Positions 44,048-52,836 of a stretch of DNA of 64,000 nt are shown here, one piece after another. Where the stretch lies: NCBI GenBank assembly GCA_902589765.1, contig CACIUF010000001.1, forward strand, positions 1-64,000, written 5' to 3'. The position numbers were made by a program, and so were the translations under genes. Position 1 is the stretch's first letter. Each line of letters begins with the position of its first letter. The notes below the pieces were generated by a model, which ran no database searches, was not told the DNA's origin, and saw only the letters and a list, made by a program, of their open reading frames with translations. This DNA is from an uncultured Pelagibacteraceae bacterium. GTDB lineage: Bacteria > Pseudomonadota > Alphaproteobacteria > Pelagibacterales > Pelagibacteraceae.

Positions 44048-44872
44048 ATGAGTAATACTTATCAAATTTATCTTATATCAGATTCAACAGGCGAAACATT
44101 AGATAGAATTTTTACTGCAATTAAAGCTCAATTTAAAAACATAAATTACAAAATACACACCTATGCTTTTACGAGAACAGAGAACCAAATCTTGAAAATC
44201 TTATCTAATGCTCAAGAAAATCCAAACTCTATAATTCTATATTCAATCGTAGACAGTGGACTCGCGAAATACCTTGCAAAAAATAGTGAAGAAAAGAAAA
44301 TACCTTGTTTTGGTATCCTTGGGGATTTAATTTTAAGCTTTTCAAAATTACTTAATCAAAAAGCTTCTCACCAACCTAGCGGTCAATACACATTAAATGA
44401 TGAGTATTATAAAAGGATTGAAGCAATTCAGTTCACTATGAACCATGATGATGGAAATTTAGTTAAAGATATTAAAAAATCAGATATTATTTTACTGGGT
44501 GTTAGTAGAACGAGCAAAACCCCAACCTCAATCTATTTGGCAAATAAAGGGTTTAAAATATCTAATATTCCTTTAGTAAATGAAAATTCTATACCAGATA
44601 TTTTAAAAGAAGAACCAAGTATTAACTGCATTGTCGGATTAAGCACCGAACCAGAGAGATTAGCTGACATAAGAAAAAACAGAATGAATTCATTGAAAGA
44701 GTCTCAAAATAAATCTTATACAGACTTATCTAAAATCAAAAAAGAAGTTGATGACGCCAAGAATACTTTTAAAAAATATAGATGGCCGATGATAGATGTG
44801 ACTAGAAAATCGGTCGAAGAAACAGCTGCTTCAATTATAAAAATATACGAAATATATAAAAATAATGGTTAA
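44048..44872 (+). CDS. ppsR: Pyruvate, phosphate dikinase regulatory protein (PpsR/DUF299)
   Basis: This bifunctional kinase/pyrophosphorylase family switches PPDK or PEP synthetase on and off by ADP-dependent phosphorylation. The 274-aa protein starts YQIYLISDSTGETLDRIF, has HQPSGQYTLNDEYYKRIEAI near residue 112, the P-loop LLGVSRTSKTPTSIYLANKG near residue 151, and RWPMIDVTRKSVEETAASII near the C-terminus. It is the first gene to the right of the putative origin and starts the ppsR-maf-aroE-coaE-dnaQ operon. It overlaps maf by 8 bases. Confidence 0.95.
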   Translation: MSNTYQIYLISDSTGETLDRIFTAIKAQFKNINYKIHTYAFTRTENQILKILSNAQENPNSIILYSIVDSGLAKYLAKNSEEKKIPCFGILGDLILSFSKLLNQKASHQPSGQYTLNDEYYKRIEAIQFTMNHDDGNLVKDIKKSDIILLGVSRTSKTPTSIYLANKGFKISNIPLVNENSIPDILKEEPSINCIVGLSTEPERLADIRKNRMNSLKESQNKSYTDLSKIKKEVDDAKNTFKKYRWPMIDVTRKSVEETAASIIKIYEIYKNNG

Positions 44873-45449
44873 AATTATCCTTGCCTCCAAAAGCAAAGTA
44901 AGAAAGCAAATTTTGGATAATAATAATATATTCACGGAGGTACAAAATTCTAATTTAGATGAAGATATTGTTAAAGAAAGTTTGCTCAAAGAAAAAGCAT
45001 CTCCCGAATTTATATCAAAAAATTTAGCTGAACTAAAAGCAAACAAGGTTAGTCAAAAAAACCAAGGTTTTTTAGTTATAGGCGCTGATAGCGTAATAGA
45101 TTTAGATGAGGAATTAATATCTAAACCTAAAAATAGAGATCAAGCTTTAGAAATTTTAAAAAAGCTTAATGGAAAAAAACACAATCTCATTAGTTCAGTT
45201 TGTATCTCTCAAAATGGTGCCATGATTTGGAATTACACTGATAAAGCAACTTTAACAATGAGGAAATTTAGCTTGGATGAACTGAGAGATTATTTATCAA
45301 AAATTTCGGATGAAGCACTATATGCGTACAATGTTTATCAAATTGAAGGGGAGGGTAGAAATTTATTCTTAAATATTGAAGGTGATGAAGATACTATTAT
45401 GGGGCTTCCAATTAAAAAAATTAAAAAATATCTTGAAAATTTTAAGTAA
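44865..45449 (+). CDS. maf: Maf family nucleotide pyrophosphatase
   Basis: Maf proteins hydrolyse certain non-standard or pyrimidine nucleoside triphosphates and have been linked to septum arrest. The 194-aa protein starts KIILASKSKVRKQILDNN (the SxSxxRxxLL-like motif), has VIGADSVIDLDEELISKP near residue 71, and YQIEGEGRNLFLNIEGDEDTI near 165. The origin-proximal ppsR-maf-aroE-coaE-dnaQ order is standard in alphaproteobacteria. It starts within ppsR and is followed 12 bases later by aroE. Confidence 0.94.
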   Translation: MVKIILASKSKVRKQILDNNNIFTEVQNSNLDEDIVKESLLKEKASPEFISKNLAELKANKVSQKNQGFLVIGADSVIDLDEELISKPKNRDQALEILKKLNGKKHNLISSVCISQNGAMIWNYTDKATLTMRKFSLDELRDYLSKISDEALYAYNVYQIEGEGRNLFLNIEGDEDTIMGLPIKKIKKYLENFK

Positions 45450-45461
45450 AAGAAAATCAAT

Positions 45462-46256
45462 ATGAAAAAATATGTAGTGATTGGTAACCCCATTGAACAT
45501 TCATTGTCTCCTTTATTACATAATCATTGGATTAAAGAAAAAAATTTGAAAGCTATTTATGATAAAAAAAAATCAGAAAAAGATGAATTGAAAGAAATAA
45601 TTTCTAGTATTAAAAATAAAAATATTGCAGGAGCCAATGTGACAATACCGTTTAAAAATGAGGTTATCAAATATTTAGATAAACTAAAACCTGAGGCTGA
45701 GAAAACCCAATCTGTAAATACTATTTATTTAGAGGACAATTTTTTAATTGGTGCAAACACAGACATTAAAGGTTTCGAGTTGGCCATGAATGATACTGGG
45801 TTCGATGTTTCTCAAAAAAGTATTTTGATACTTGGAGCAGGTGGAGTAGTTCCATCTATAATTTTTGCTTTGAAAAGAATGCAAGCCTCAGAGATTACAG
45901 TAAGCAATAGAACAAAAACTAATGCTGAAGGTTTAAAAGATATGTTTGGAGATTTAAAAATAATTGAATGGGGGCAATCATCCTCTTTTGATTTAGTCAT
46001 TAATGCTACTAGTTTAGGTTTAAAGCCTGATGATAAAATCGATTTTGATTACTCAAAGGTTGGAAAAAACAAATTTTTTTATGATGTAATTTATAACCCT
46101 GAAGAAACTAATTTTTTAAAAATAGCTAAAGAATTAAATCATAAAACTGAAAATGGTTTAAAAATGTTTTTATATCAGGCGGCTGAAGCATTCAAGGTTT
46201 GGCATGGTGTTAACCCTGATATTAATGAAAGCACATTTGGTTTATTTAAAAAATGA
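45462..46256 (+). CDS. aroE: Shikimate dehydrogenase AroE
   Basis: AroE reduces 3-dehydroshikimate to shikimate with NADPH in aromatic amino-acid synthesis. The 264-aa protein has VIGNPIEHSLSPLLHNHWI at the N-terminus (substrate-binding Ser residues), GANVTIPFKNEVIKYLD near residue 57 with the catalytic Lys, LILGAGGVVPSIIFAL near 128, and NATSLGLKPDD near 183. The stop overlaps coaE by 4 bases. Confidence 0.96.
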   Translation: MKKYVVIGNPIEHSLSPLLHNHWIKEKNLKAIYDKKKSEKDELKEIISSIKNKNIAGANVTIPFKNEVIKYLDKLKPEAEKTQSVNTIYLEDNFLIGANTDIKGFELAMNDTGFDVSQKSILILGAGGVVPSIIFALKRMQASEITVSNRTKTNAEGLKDMFGDLKIIEWGQSSSFDLVINATSLGLKPDDKIDFDYSKVGKNKFFYDVIYNPEETNFLKIAKELNHKTENGLKMFLYQAAEAFKVWHGVNPDINESTFGLFKK

Positions 46257-46822
46257 GAAGAATTGCAATAATTGGAGATATTGGATCAGGAAAAAGTTTT
46301 GTAGCTAAAAATTTTGGCTATCCAGTTTTTAATGCAGATAACGAAGTTGGAAAATTATACAAGAAAAGTAAAAAAATCTTTATTAAACTCAATAAAACTT
46401 TACCTAAGTTCATCACTCAATTTCCAATTAAAAAAAAAGAAGTAACAAAAACAATATTGGCAAATAAGAGTAATCTTAGAAAAATTATTAATATTGTTCA
46501 TCCAGAGGTCAGGAAACAGATGAACATTTTTTTAAAGAAAAATAAAAATAGTAAATTAGTTATTTTAGATATTCCATTACTGCTTGAAAATAGAATTAAT
46601 AAAACAAAAGATATTTTGATATATATCCAAGCTAATAGAGCAGAAATCCTGAAAAGATTAAAAAGAAGAGAAAATTTTGACTCAAAAATTTTTAATAAAT
46701 TTAGAAAAATACAACTGTCACTTGACTACAAAAAGAAAAAATCAAATTTTATAATTAAAAATAATTTTTCAGAGAAATCTGTTAAAAAACAAATTAGATA
46801 TATTTTAAAACAAATTAATTAA
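46253..46822 (+). CDS. coaE: Dephospho-CoA kinase CoaE
   Basis: CoaE phosphorylates dephospho-CoA in the last step of coenzyme A synthesis. The 189-aa protein begins RRIAIIGDIGSGKSFVAKNF, with the P-loop GDIGSGKS, then FNADNEVGKLY near residue 28, HPEVRKQM near 82 and VILDIPLLLENR near 103. It overlaps aroE by 4 bases, and dnaQ follows with no spacing at all, which points to a single transcript. Lysine is very frequent, as in much of this genome. Confidence 0.94.
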   Translation: MRRIAIIGDIGSGKSFVAKNFGYPVFNADNEVGKLYKKSKKIFIKLNKTLPKFITQFPIKKKEVTKTILANKSNLRKIINIVHPEVRKQMNIFLKKNKNSKLVILDIPLLLENRINKTKDILIYIQANRAEILKRLKRRENFDSKIFNKFRKIQLSLDYKKKKSNFIIKNNFSEKSVKKQIRYILKQIN

Positions 46823-47485
46823 ATGAAAGAAATAATTTTAGATACAGAAACAACAGGATTGTCTGTTAAAGAAGGTCACCGAATAGTTGAGATTGGATGC
46901 ATAGAACTGGAAAATTTCATTCCCACCAATAATAATTTTCATTGCTATTTAAACCCTGAGAGAAAAGTTTCTGAAAAAGCTTTAGAAACTCATGGTTATA
47001 CTGATGAGTTTTTATCTGATAAAAAAAGATTTAAAGAAATAGCAGATGATTTTTTACTTTATATTAAAGGAAAAAAACTAATTATTCATAATGCTGAATT
47101 TGATTTATCACATTTAAATAACGAATTGAAAATAGCAGGTAAAGATTTAATTAATAACGAAATTGTAGATACTGTTATTTTAGCTAGAGATAAATTTCCA
47201 GGATCATCCAATAGCTTAGACGCTTTATGCAGAAGGTATAGAATAGACAACTCTAAAAGAGAAAAACATACAGCTCTAATCGATTGTGACCTATTATCAA
47301 AAGTTTATATTAATTTAATTGATCAAAAAGAGCCTAAATTGAATTTTAGTAACGATAGCAGCAGTAACAATCAAGTTTTAAAAACAAACATTTCGTATTT
47401 TAAAAAAGTCATTGAACCTAGTGAGACAGAAAAAAGAAATCATGAACAATATTTAAAAATTAATTTGAAGAAAAATTTTTTTTAA
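46823..47485 (+). CDS. dnaQ: DNA polymerase III epsilon subunit DnaQ (proofreading exonuclease)
   Basis: DnaQ is the 3'-5' proofreading exonuclease of the replicase. The 220-aa protein has exonuclease motif I EIILDTETTGLS at the N-terminus (Asp and Glu for metals), HRIVEIGCIELEN near residue 20, the Exo II-like LIIHNAEFDLSHLNNEL near 92, and Exo III HTALIDCDLLSKVY near 152. The C-terminal 40 residues should bind the alpha subunit. It ends in a TTAA overlap with convergent secB. Confidence 0.96.
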   Translation: MKEIILDTETTGLSVKEGHRIVEIGCIELENFIPTNNNFHCYLNPERKVSEKALETHGYTDEFLSDKKRFKEIADDFLLYIKGKKLIIHNAEFDLSHLNNELKIAGKDLINNEIVDTVILARDKFPGSSNSLDALCRRYRIDNSKREKHTALIDCDLLSKVYINLIDQKEPKLNFSNDSSSNNQVLKTNISYFKKVIEPSETEKRNHEQYLKINLKKNFF

Positions 47486-47904
47486 TTGAATTGCTTGTTA
47501 TAAAGCTCATCAAAATCAACTTTTTTTTCAAATTTAATATTTGGATACCCAGATGTATGTAAAAGATTAAGAAGAGCCTTTTCTAGTTCTGGATAAATTT
47601 CTTTCTGCACATCACACAGTATTATTTTTTGCAAAACTTTTTTATCTTTTATCTCTTCAGTGAGTTTTATTACAGATGTATAAGTCAATTCAAAATGTGA
47701 TTTTTTTTTACTTTCTGATATGTCGTGAAATTTTAATAATGTGTTTACCTCAATAATCTGCGCTTTTAAGGGTTTAGAATTTATTTCAATATTTAGTTGA
47801 TACTTCGAAATAAAATCTTTTACGAATAAATAGGTTTCTAAATCAGGTGTTTCACCTGATATGTCTTTAATAAATTTACTCATAATTTTATAATTTTCGT
47901 TCAT
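47482..47904 (-). CDS. secB: Protein-export chaperone SecB
   Basis: SecB holds preproteins unfolded for SecA. I use the ATG at 47904 (140 aa, MNENYKIMSKFIKDISGETP), because YIKDxSxExP near the start is the SecB family motif; the frame is open to 47931. Also typical are EVNTLLKFHD, ILCDVQKEIYPELEKALLNL and SGYPNIKFEKKVDFDELYN at the C-terminus. The start overlaps the fxsA stop by 17 bases, and the stop shares TTAA with dnaQ. Porins and other exported proteins of this window are plausible clients. Confidence 0.88.
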   Translation of the reverse strand: MNENYKIMSKFIKDISGETPDLETYLFVKDFISKYQLNIEINSKPLKAQIIEVNTLLKFHDISESKKKSHFELTYTSVIKLTEEIKDKKVLQKIILCDVQKEIYPELEKALLNLLHTSGYPNIKFEKKVDFDELYNKQFN

Positions 47905-48313
47905 CGTCATCTTCAATATCTTCAAACTCACCTTCTATATATGGTTTTTTAATTTTTGTCCCATTTTTAAATTTATTAATAATTTTTCCAAAAAATAATT
48001 TTCTTGTAATAGGAAATATTAAAAGAAATCCTAATAGATCAGTTGCGAACCCAGGAATTATCAAAAGAAGAGCTGCAAATGCTATTGCAGCACCGGAAAT
48101 TATTTCGTAGATAGGCGCTTCATTTCTTATTAATTGTGAAAAACCAGATCTAAGAGTATTTAACCCCTCATATCTTGCATAAATCACCCCAATTATTGCT
48201 GTAATAAATATTAGTGAAATCGTGTTAAATGCACCTATTTGACTACCAATCTTAATAAATAGATAAATTTCTATAACGGGGACTAAGATAATGGCAAATA
48301 ATAGTGAGTTCAT
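47888..48313 (-). CDS. fxsA: FxsA family membrane protein
   Basis: The 141-aa protein has a hydrophobic N-terminal region with AIILVPVIEIYLFIKIGSQI, IGVIYARYEGLNTLRS near residue 42 and LLLIIPGFATDLLGFLLIFP near residue 82, the hallmarks of FxsA (UPF0716). Its role is unclear; E. coli FxsA over-production affects phage T7 exclusion. It ends in an acidic EGEFEDIEDDDE tail. The pairing fxsA-secB, with a Tim44-domain gene divergent 57 bases upstream, is a conserved alphaproteobacterial neighbourhood. Confidence 0.92.
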   Translation of the reverse strand: MNSLLFAIILVPVIEIYLFIKIGSQIGAFNTISLIFITAIIGVIYARYEGLNTLRSGFSQLIRNEAPIYEIISGAAIAFAALLLIIPGFATDLLGFLLIFPITRKLFFGKIINKFKNGTKIKKPYIEGEFEDIEDDDERKL

Positions 48314-48370
48314 TTGTCTTTAATTTAATTGTTAGTTGAAATTATTCAACAGAGTAATTAGATTATTGTC

Positions 48371-48967
48371 ATGAATTACAGTTTCGAATACATCGATATT
48401 ATATTATTAGCTATGATAGCTGGATTTATTTTTTTAAGATTAAGAGGTATTCTTGGTAAAAGAACTGGCTTTGAAGGAAAAAATCCACAACAATTTCAAG
48501 AAATTTTAAAAGAAGTTCATCAAGAAAGTAATTTAAAACAAAAAGAAAATTTTGATAAAAAAGCTCAGAGCGAATTTTTAAAAGGGGCAAAAATTGCTTA
48601 CGAAACTATTATTACCGATTTTAGTGACAATGATAACAAGTTAATAGCTAGCAAACCTCTATTGAGTAAAGAAATTTATGATGAGTTTAACAAAGCTCTT
48701 AAAGACAGAGGTGACAGAGGTCATTATGCTGAAATAACATTTATTGGAATTAAATCAGCAGACATAAAAGAACACAAAAAAATCGATAAAGCTCTTCAGG
48801 TTACAGTAGATTTTGTAAGCGAGATCATTACTTGTATAAGAGATAAAGAGAAAAAAATCGTTTCAGGAAGTCCTGATAAGATCAAAACTATTTATGATAC
48901 TTGGACGTTTTCGAGAGATATGAGATCTAACAACCCGAATTGGCTGTTAGTAAATACTCTCAACTAA
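48371..48967 (+). CDS. Tim44/TimA-like domain membrane-anchored protein
   Basis: The 198-aa protein has an N-terminal helix (YIDIILLAMIAGFIFLRL), RLRGILGKRTGFE directly after it, and a C-terminal Tim44-like domain (about residues 75-198) with SEFLKGAKIAYETIITDFSD, ending RDMRSNNPNWLLVNTL. Alphaproteobacterial members are relatives of mitochondrial Tim44; TimA of Caulobacter localises to the inner membrane, though its task is not settled. The GTG of the Smr-domain gene follows its stop immediately. It diverges from fxsA-secB. Confidence 0.9.
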   Translation: MNYSFEYIDIILLAMIAGFIFLRLRGILGKRTGFEGKNPQQFQEILKEVHQESNLKQKENFDKKAQSEFLKGAKIAYETIITDFSDNDNKLIASKPLLSKEIYDEFNKALKDRGDRGHYAEITFIGIKSADIKEHKKIDKALQVTVDFVSEIITCIRDKEKKIVSGSPDKIKTIYDTWTFSRDMRSNNPNWLLVNTLN

Positions 48968-49378
48968 GTGAATAGTAAAATTTCAGAAAAAGATAAAAAA
49001 ACTTGGGAAGAATTTTTATCAAATGATCAAAAATTACCAGACAAAGATAATTTTCAATCAAAAATAAAATCTAAAAAGACTAGATCGTTAGACCTACATG
49101 GTAAAACTCTAGATGAGGCAAATCAAATTATTGAGAACTTTATTAGAAAATCTTATGAAGACAAAGTTCATAAACTTATAATTGTTACAGGTAAAGGTCT
49201 TCATTCAAGTAATGAGAAAGATCCCTATGTTTCAAAAGATTTAGGTATTTTAAAATATTCTGTACCTGAATTTTTAAAAAATAATTCAGAATTAATGAAA
49301 ATTATTTCCGAAATAAAGGATGCTAGTATAAATGATGGTGGTAGTGGAGCTTTTTATATTTTCTTAAAAAAAAAATAA
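48968..49378 (+). CDS. Smr domain protein (MutS2 C-terminal type nuclease)
   Basis: The 136-aa protein begins with GTG directly after the Tim44-domain gene stop. The Smr domain runs from about residue 35: RSLDLHGKTLDEANQIIENF (the DLHG motif), then LIIVTGKGLHS near residue 76 (the TGxG motif) and NDGGSGAFYIFLK at the end. Smr proteins nick DNA or cleave RNA (SmrB acts at collided ribosomes). Stand-alone small Smr proteins of this kind commonly neighbour the Tim44-like gene in alphaproteobacteria. No other domain is visible. Confidence 0.91.
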   Translation: MNSKISEKDKKTWEEFLSNDQKLPDKDNFQSKIKSKKTRSLDLHGKTLDEANQIIENFIRKSYEDKVHKLIIVTGKGLHSSNEKDPYVSKDLGILKYSVPEFLKNNSELMKIISEIKDASINDGGSGAFYIFLKKK

Positions 49379-49417
49379 TCTATATTTTCAATAATTAAAT
49401 AATATAATAGTCCACAA

Positions 49418-50254
49418 ATGATAGTTTGGTTAGCATCATATCCTAAAAGTGGAAATACATTTGTAAGATCTTTACTGTCATCTTATATATTTTCAGAAGA
49501 TGGTAATTTTAATTTTGAATTATTAACAAACATAAAACAATTTCCAGATAATTCATTATTTGAACAATTAGGTGTTGATACAGATAATGAAGAGGAAATG
49601 TGTAAAAACTATATAAACTCTCAAAAAATATTTAATAAGAAAGATTCTATAAGATTTTTAAAAACACATAGTTGTTTTGTAAATACAAATAAATTTAAAT
49701 TTACAGATAGACACAATACACTCGGTGTAATTTATATTGTAAGAGATCCAAGAAATATCATAACTTCTTTTTCTCATCATTTTCAGATAACACCCGAACA
49801 AGCTCTGGAAAATTTATTATCTCATCAGTACCTTGGAAAAACCTCAAAAAAACATTGTGTGACTTATTTAGGTCCATGGAAGCAACATTTTAACTCTTGG
49901 AAAGTTTTTAGAAGATTTAATAAATATTTATTAGTCAGATATGAAGATTTGGTTCATGATACTGAAAAAACTTTTTTGAATATTTTAAAATTTATTGCCC
50001 ATCTTGGAGGTGTAAGATTTAGTTATGATGAAAAAAAATTTGAGAATACTTTAAAAACAACAGGATTTGAAAAAATGCAAAAACTAGAGGCAGAGGAGAG
50101 CTTTGTAGAAGCAAAAGAAAATAAACAAGGGGAAAAGATTAAATTTTTTAATATGGGAGCCCAAAATGATTGGAAAAAACTTCTTGATCCAAAAATAAAA
50201 GAAAATTTGGAGAGAGAATTAGGTGATGAAATGAGAGAATTAAATTATCTTTAA
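49418..50254 (+). CDS. Sulfotransferase domain protein
   Basis: The 278-aa protein has the PAPS-binding 5'-phosphosulfate loop WLASYPKSGNTFVRSLLSS at the N-terminus and the 3'-phosphate-binding YIVRDPRNIITSFSHHFQI near residue 105, with RYEDLVHDTEKTFLNILKFI near 170. These are the marks of cytosolic-type sulfotransferases that move sulfate from PAPS to a hydroxyl or amino group. The acceptor is unknown; the neighbourhood (Smr, hslU) gives no hint. No signal peptide is seen. It lies 39 bases after the Smr gene and converges on hslU. Confidence 0.88.
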   Translation: MIVWLASYPKSGNTFVRSLLSSYIFSEDGNFNFELLTNIKQFPDNSLFEQLGVDTDNEEEMCKNYINSQKIFNKKDSIRFLKTHSCFVNTNKFKFTDRHNTLGVIYIVRDPRNIITSFSHHFQITPEQALENLLSHQYLGKTSKKHCVTYLGPWKQHFNSWKVFRRFNKYLLVRYEDLVHDTEKTFLNILKFIAHLGGVRFSYDEKKFENTLKTTGFEKMQKLEAEESFVEAKENKQGEKIKFFNMGAQNDWKKLLDPKIKENLERELGDEMRELNYL

Positions 50255-50260
50255 TTATTT

Positions 50261-51634
50261 TTATAGGATAAATTTTGACAAATCCGCATCTTTAATAAGT
50301 GTATCCAAATTTTTATTAATATATTCTTTATTAATAATAATTTTTTCACCAGCTCTATCAGTTGCTGTAAAACTAATTTCATCTAAAATCTTTTCAATAA
50401 TTGTGTGCAATCTCCTTGCACCAATATTTTCTACAGTTGCATTTACTTCCGAAGCTATATTTGCAATTGCATCTATTCCGTCTTCTGAAAATTTTAAATC
50501 GACATTTTCAGTTTTTAATAAAGCTACATATTGTTTAATCAAACTATAATCAGGTTCCTTTAAAATTCTTTTAAAGTCCTCGCTTGTTAAAGCTTCTAAT
50601 TCAACTCTTATAGGTAACCTTCCTTGAAGTTCAGGCAATAAGTCTGATGGTTTAGCAAGCTGAAAGGCTCCTGATGCAATAAATAAAATATGATCTGTTT
50701 TTATAGGACCATATTTTGTATTAACTGTTGTACCCTCAATTAGAGGTAACAAATCTCTTTGGACTCCTTCTCTTGAAACATCTCCCCCAACTCTATCGGT
50801 TCTGCCAGAAATTTTATCGATTTCATCTAAAAAAACTATTCCATTATTTTCTGTTGAAATTTTTGCAGCTTTAATAATTTTATCTTGTTCAATTAATTTA
50901 TCAGACTCATCATTAATTAAAATTTCGTGAGATTCTTTAACAGTCATTTTTTTCTTTTTTTCTTTTGTGCCCATTGACTTTCCAAGCATTTCTCCAATAT
51001 TGATCATCCCAACATTTGCTCCAGGCATACCTGGTATTTCAAAAGAGGTACCACTTCCACCTGTATCACTAACCGCAATCTCTATTTCGTTATTATCTAA
51101 GTCTCCATCTCTCAATCTTTTTCTAAAACTTTCTCTGGTTGCAGTGCTAGCTTTTTTTCCAACCAAAGCATCCAAAACCTTTTCTTCTGCCATTTTTTGT
51201 GCTTTTGCATAGACTTCTTTTCTTTTTTTTACTTTTTCCATTGAAATAGCGATTTCAATTAAATCTCTTACTATTTGCTCAACATCTCTTCCAACATATC
51301 CAACTTCAGTAAATCTTGTAGCTTCAACTTTTACGAATGGTGCTTCAGCAAGTTTTGATAACCTTCTAGATATTTCAGTTTTACCAACTCCAGTTGGTCC
51401 AATCATAAGGATGTTTTTTGGCAAAACTTCATTTTTCATTTCACCTTTTAGAGCTTGTCTTCTCCATCTATTTCTAAGAGCCACAGCAACAGCTTTTTTA
51501 GCTTTATTTTGGCCGACTACAAATCTATCCAATTCTGAAACGATTTCTCTTGGTGATAATGAACTAACTAAAGTTTCATTATCTTTGGAATTTTTATCTT
51601 TTGGAACAAGAGGTGTAACGTTAGATTTTTCCAT
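50261..51634 (-). CDS. hslU: ATP-dependent protease ATPase subunit HslU (ClpY)
   Basis: HslU unfolds substrates and feeds them to HslV. The 457-aa protein has [20 protein letters not shown] near residue 27, Walker [20 protein letters not shown] near residue 70, an inserted I domain (about residues 120-240), Walker [15 protein letters not shown] near 265, [14 protein letters not shown] near 335 and the C-terminal [19 protein letters not shown], ending DLSKFIL, the tail that docks on HslV. It shares one base with hslV. A TIGR/family-typical length is seen. Confidence 0.97.
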   Translation of the reverse strand: MEKSNVTPLVPKDKNSKDNETLVSSLSPREIVSELDRFVVGQNKAKKAVAVALRNRWRRQALKGEMKNEVLPKNILMIGPTGVGKTEISRRLSKLAEAPFVKVEATRFTEVGYVGRDVEQIVRDLIEIAISMEKVKKRKEVYAKAQKMAEEKVLDALVGKKASTATRESFRKRLRDGDLDNNEIEIAVSDTGGSGTSFEIPGMPGANVGMINIGEMLGKSMGTKEKKKKMTVKESHEILINDESDKLIEQDKIIKAAKISTENNGIVFLDEIDKISGRTDRVGGDVSREGVQRDLLPLIEGTTVNTKYGPIKTDHILFIASGAFQLAKPSDLLPELQGRLPIRVELEALTSEDFKRILKEPDYSLIKQYVALLKTENVDLKFSEDGIDAIANIASEVNATVENIGARRLHTIIEKILDEISFTATDRAGEKIIINKEYINKNLDTLIKDADLSKFIL

Positions 51635-52149
51635 TATATTTTCTCAACCTTAATATTATTATTGGTAAAAACACAAATTTCTGAAGCAACTTCAATAGCT
51701 TTTTTTGCCACCTCTTCAGCACTCATATCTGTACCCATCAAAACCTTTCCAGCTGCTAAAGCATAATTTCCACCAGAACCAATTCCAATTACGTCACCCT
51801 CGGGCTCTAGTACATCCCCAGTTCCAGAGATGATATAACTATTAGTTTTGTCACCAATAGCCATAAGTGCCTCAAGCCTTCTTAAGTATTTATCTGTTCG
51901 CCAGTCTTTTGCTAATTCAACAGCAGCTCTCGATAAGTTTCCTGCATGCTTTTCTATTTTTGCTTCTAATCTCTCAAACAAAGTTAAAGCATCTGCAGTA
52001 GAACCTGCGAATCCAGCGACAACATCTCTTTTCTCAATTTTTCTTACTTTTGACGCAGTGCTTTTAACAACAGTATTACCCATACTGACTTGTCCATCAC
52101 CAGCAACTACCACTTCATTATTTTTTCTTACTAAAACAATCGTTGTCAT
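51634..52149 (-). CDS. hslV: ATP-dependent protease subunit HslV (ClpQ)
   Basis: HslV is the proteasome-like threonine peptidase of HslUV. The 171-aa protein starts [20 protein letters not shown]; removal of Met exposes the catalytic Thr2. [40 protein letters not shown] and [16 protein letters not shown] are all diagnostic. Upstream, a sigma32-like promoter lies so close to the ATG that the transcript may be nearly leaderless, and no Shine-Dalgarno is seen. It diverges from hisB. Confidence 0.97.
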   Translation of the reverse strand: MTTIVLVRKNNEVVVAGDGQVSMGNTVVKSTASKVRKIEKRDVVAGFAGSTADALTLFERLEAKIEKHAGNLSRAAVELAKDWRTDKYLRRLEALMAIGDKTNSYIISGTGDVLEPEGDVIGIGSGGNYALAAGKVLMGTDMSAEEVAKKAIEVASEICVFTNNNIKVEKI

Positions 52150-52153
52150 AGCT

Positions 52154-52184
52154 TATAAATGGATACTAAATTTGATAGTTCAAG
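52154..52184 (-). promoter_or_regulatory. Sigma32-like promoter upstream of hslV
   Basis: On the minus strand, CTTGAAC (52178-52184) is followed after 13-15 bases by ATCCATTT (within 52155-52164), a good match to the RpoH elements CTTGAAA and CCCCATNT. The HslUV genes are classical heat-shock genes. The predicted start site would fall within a few bases of the hslV ATG at 52149, so the mRNA would be leaderless or nearly so. Confidence 0.55.
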
Positions 52185-52201
52185 CCCAGGTTTAGTATTA
52201 T
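52172..52201 (+). promoter_or_regulatory. Possible sigma70 promoter for the his operon
   Basis: TTGATA (52172-52177) and TATTAT (52196-52201) with an 18-base spacer are each one base off the -35 and -10 consensus. They lie 40-70 bases before hisB in the 91-base divergent gap. The -35 box abuts the -35 box of the opposite hslV promoter, so polymerases might compete. No his leader peptide or attenuator is seen. Confidence 0.4.
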
Positions 52202-52240
52202 TGCCATAATTGGATAATATATGTATACCTCTTTTTAATT

Positions 52241-52831
52241 ATGAAGCGTAAAGGTAAAATTAGTCGAAAAACAAAAGAGACCAGTATAAGTGTTGACCTC
52301 AACATTGATGGTAAAGGTAAATATAAGATAGATACTGGAATAGGATTTCTTAATCATATGCTTGAGCAGTTATCTAAGCATTCATCAATTGATATGAGTA
52401 TAAAAGCTAAAGGAGATACGCACATTGATCTTCACCACACAACTGAAGACACAGGTATAGCGATCGGCGAGGCTTTGAAAAAAGCATTAAAAAAATCCGT
52501 TGGTATTAGAAGATACGCACATGCAATGATACCAATGGATGAAACTTTATCACGTGTTGCAATTGATATTTCAAACAGACCCTATTTAATTTGGAAAGTA
52601 AAATTAAAAGTCGAAAAGCTTGGCGAGATGGATACAGAACTTTTTAAAGAGTGGTTTCAGGCTTTTTCTCAAGCAGCAGGAATTACTTTACACGTAGAAA
52701 ATATTTATGGTGATAATAGCCACCACATAATTGAATCTTGCTTCAAAGGATTAGCAAGATCATTAAGAGCCGCGTTAGAGATAGACCCCAGGAATAGTAA
52801 ATCAATTCCATCTACTAAAGGCTCATTATAA
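52241..52831 (+). CDS. hisB: Imidazoleglycerol-phosphate dehydratase HisB
   Basis: HisB dehydrates imidazole-glycerol phosphate in histidine synthesis. The 196-aa monofunctional enzyme has [20 protein letters not shown] near residue 34, [19 protein letters not shown] near 65 (metal-binding His residues) and [20 protein letters not shown] near 160, all family signatures. No phosphatase domain is fused, as is normal outside enterobacteria. It starts the hisB-hisH-(small lipoprotein)-hisA-hisF-hisE run on the plus strand. Confidence 0.97.
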   Translation: MKRKGKISRKTKETSISVDLNIDGKGKYKIDTGIGFLNHMLEQLSKHSSIDMSIKAKGDTHIDLHHTTEDTGIAIGEALKKALKKSVGIRRYAHAMIPMDETLSRVAIDISNRPYLIWKVKLKVEKLGEMDTELFKEWFQAFSQAAGITLHVENIYGDNSHHIIESCFKGLARSLRAALEIDPRNSKSIPSTKGSL

Positions 52832-52836
52832 AATTA

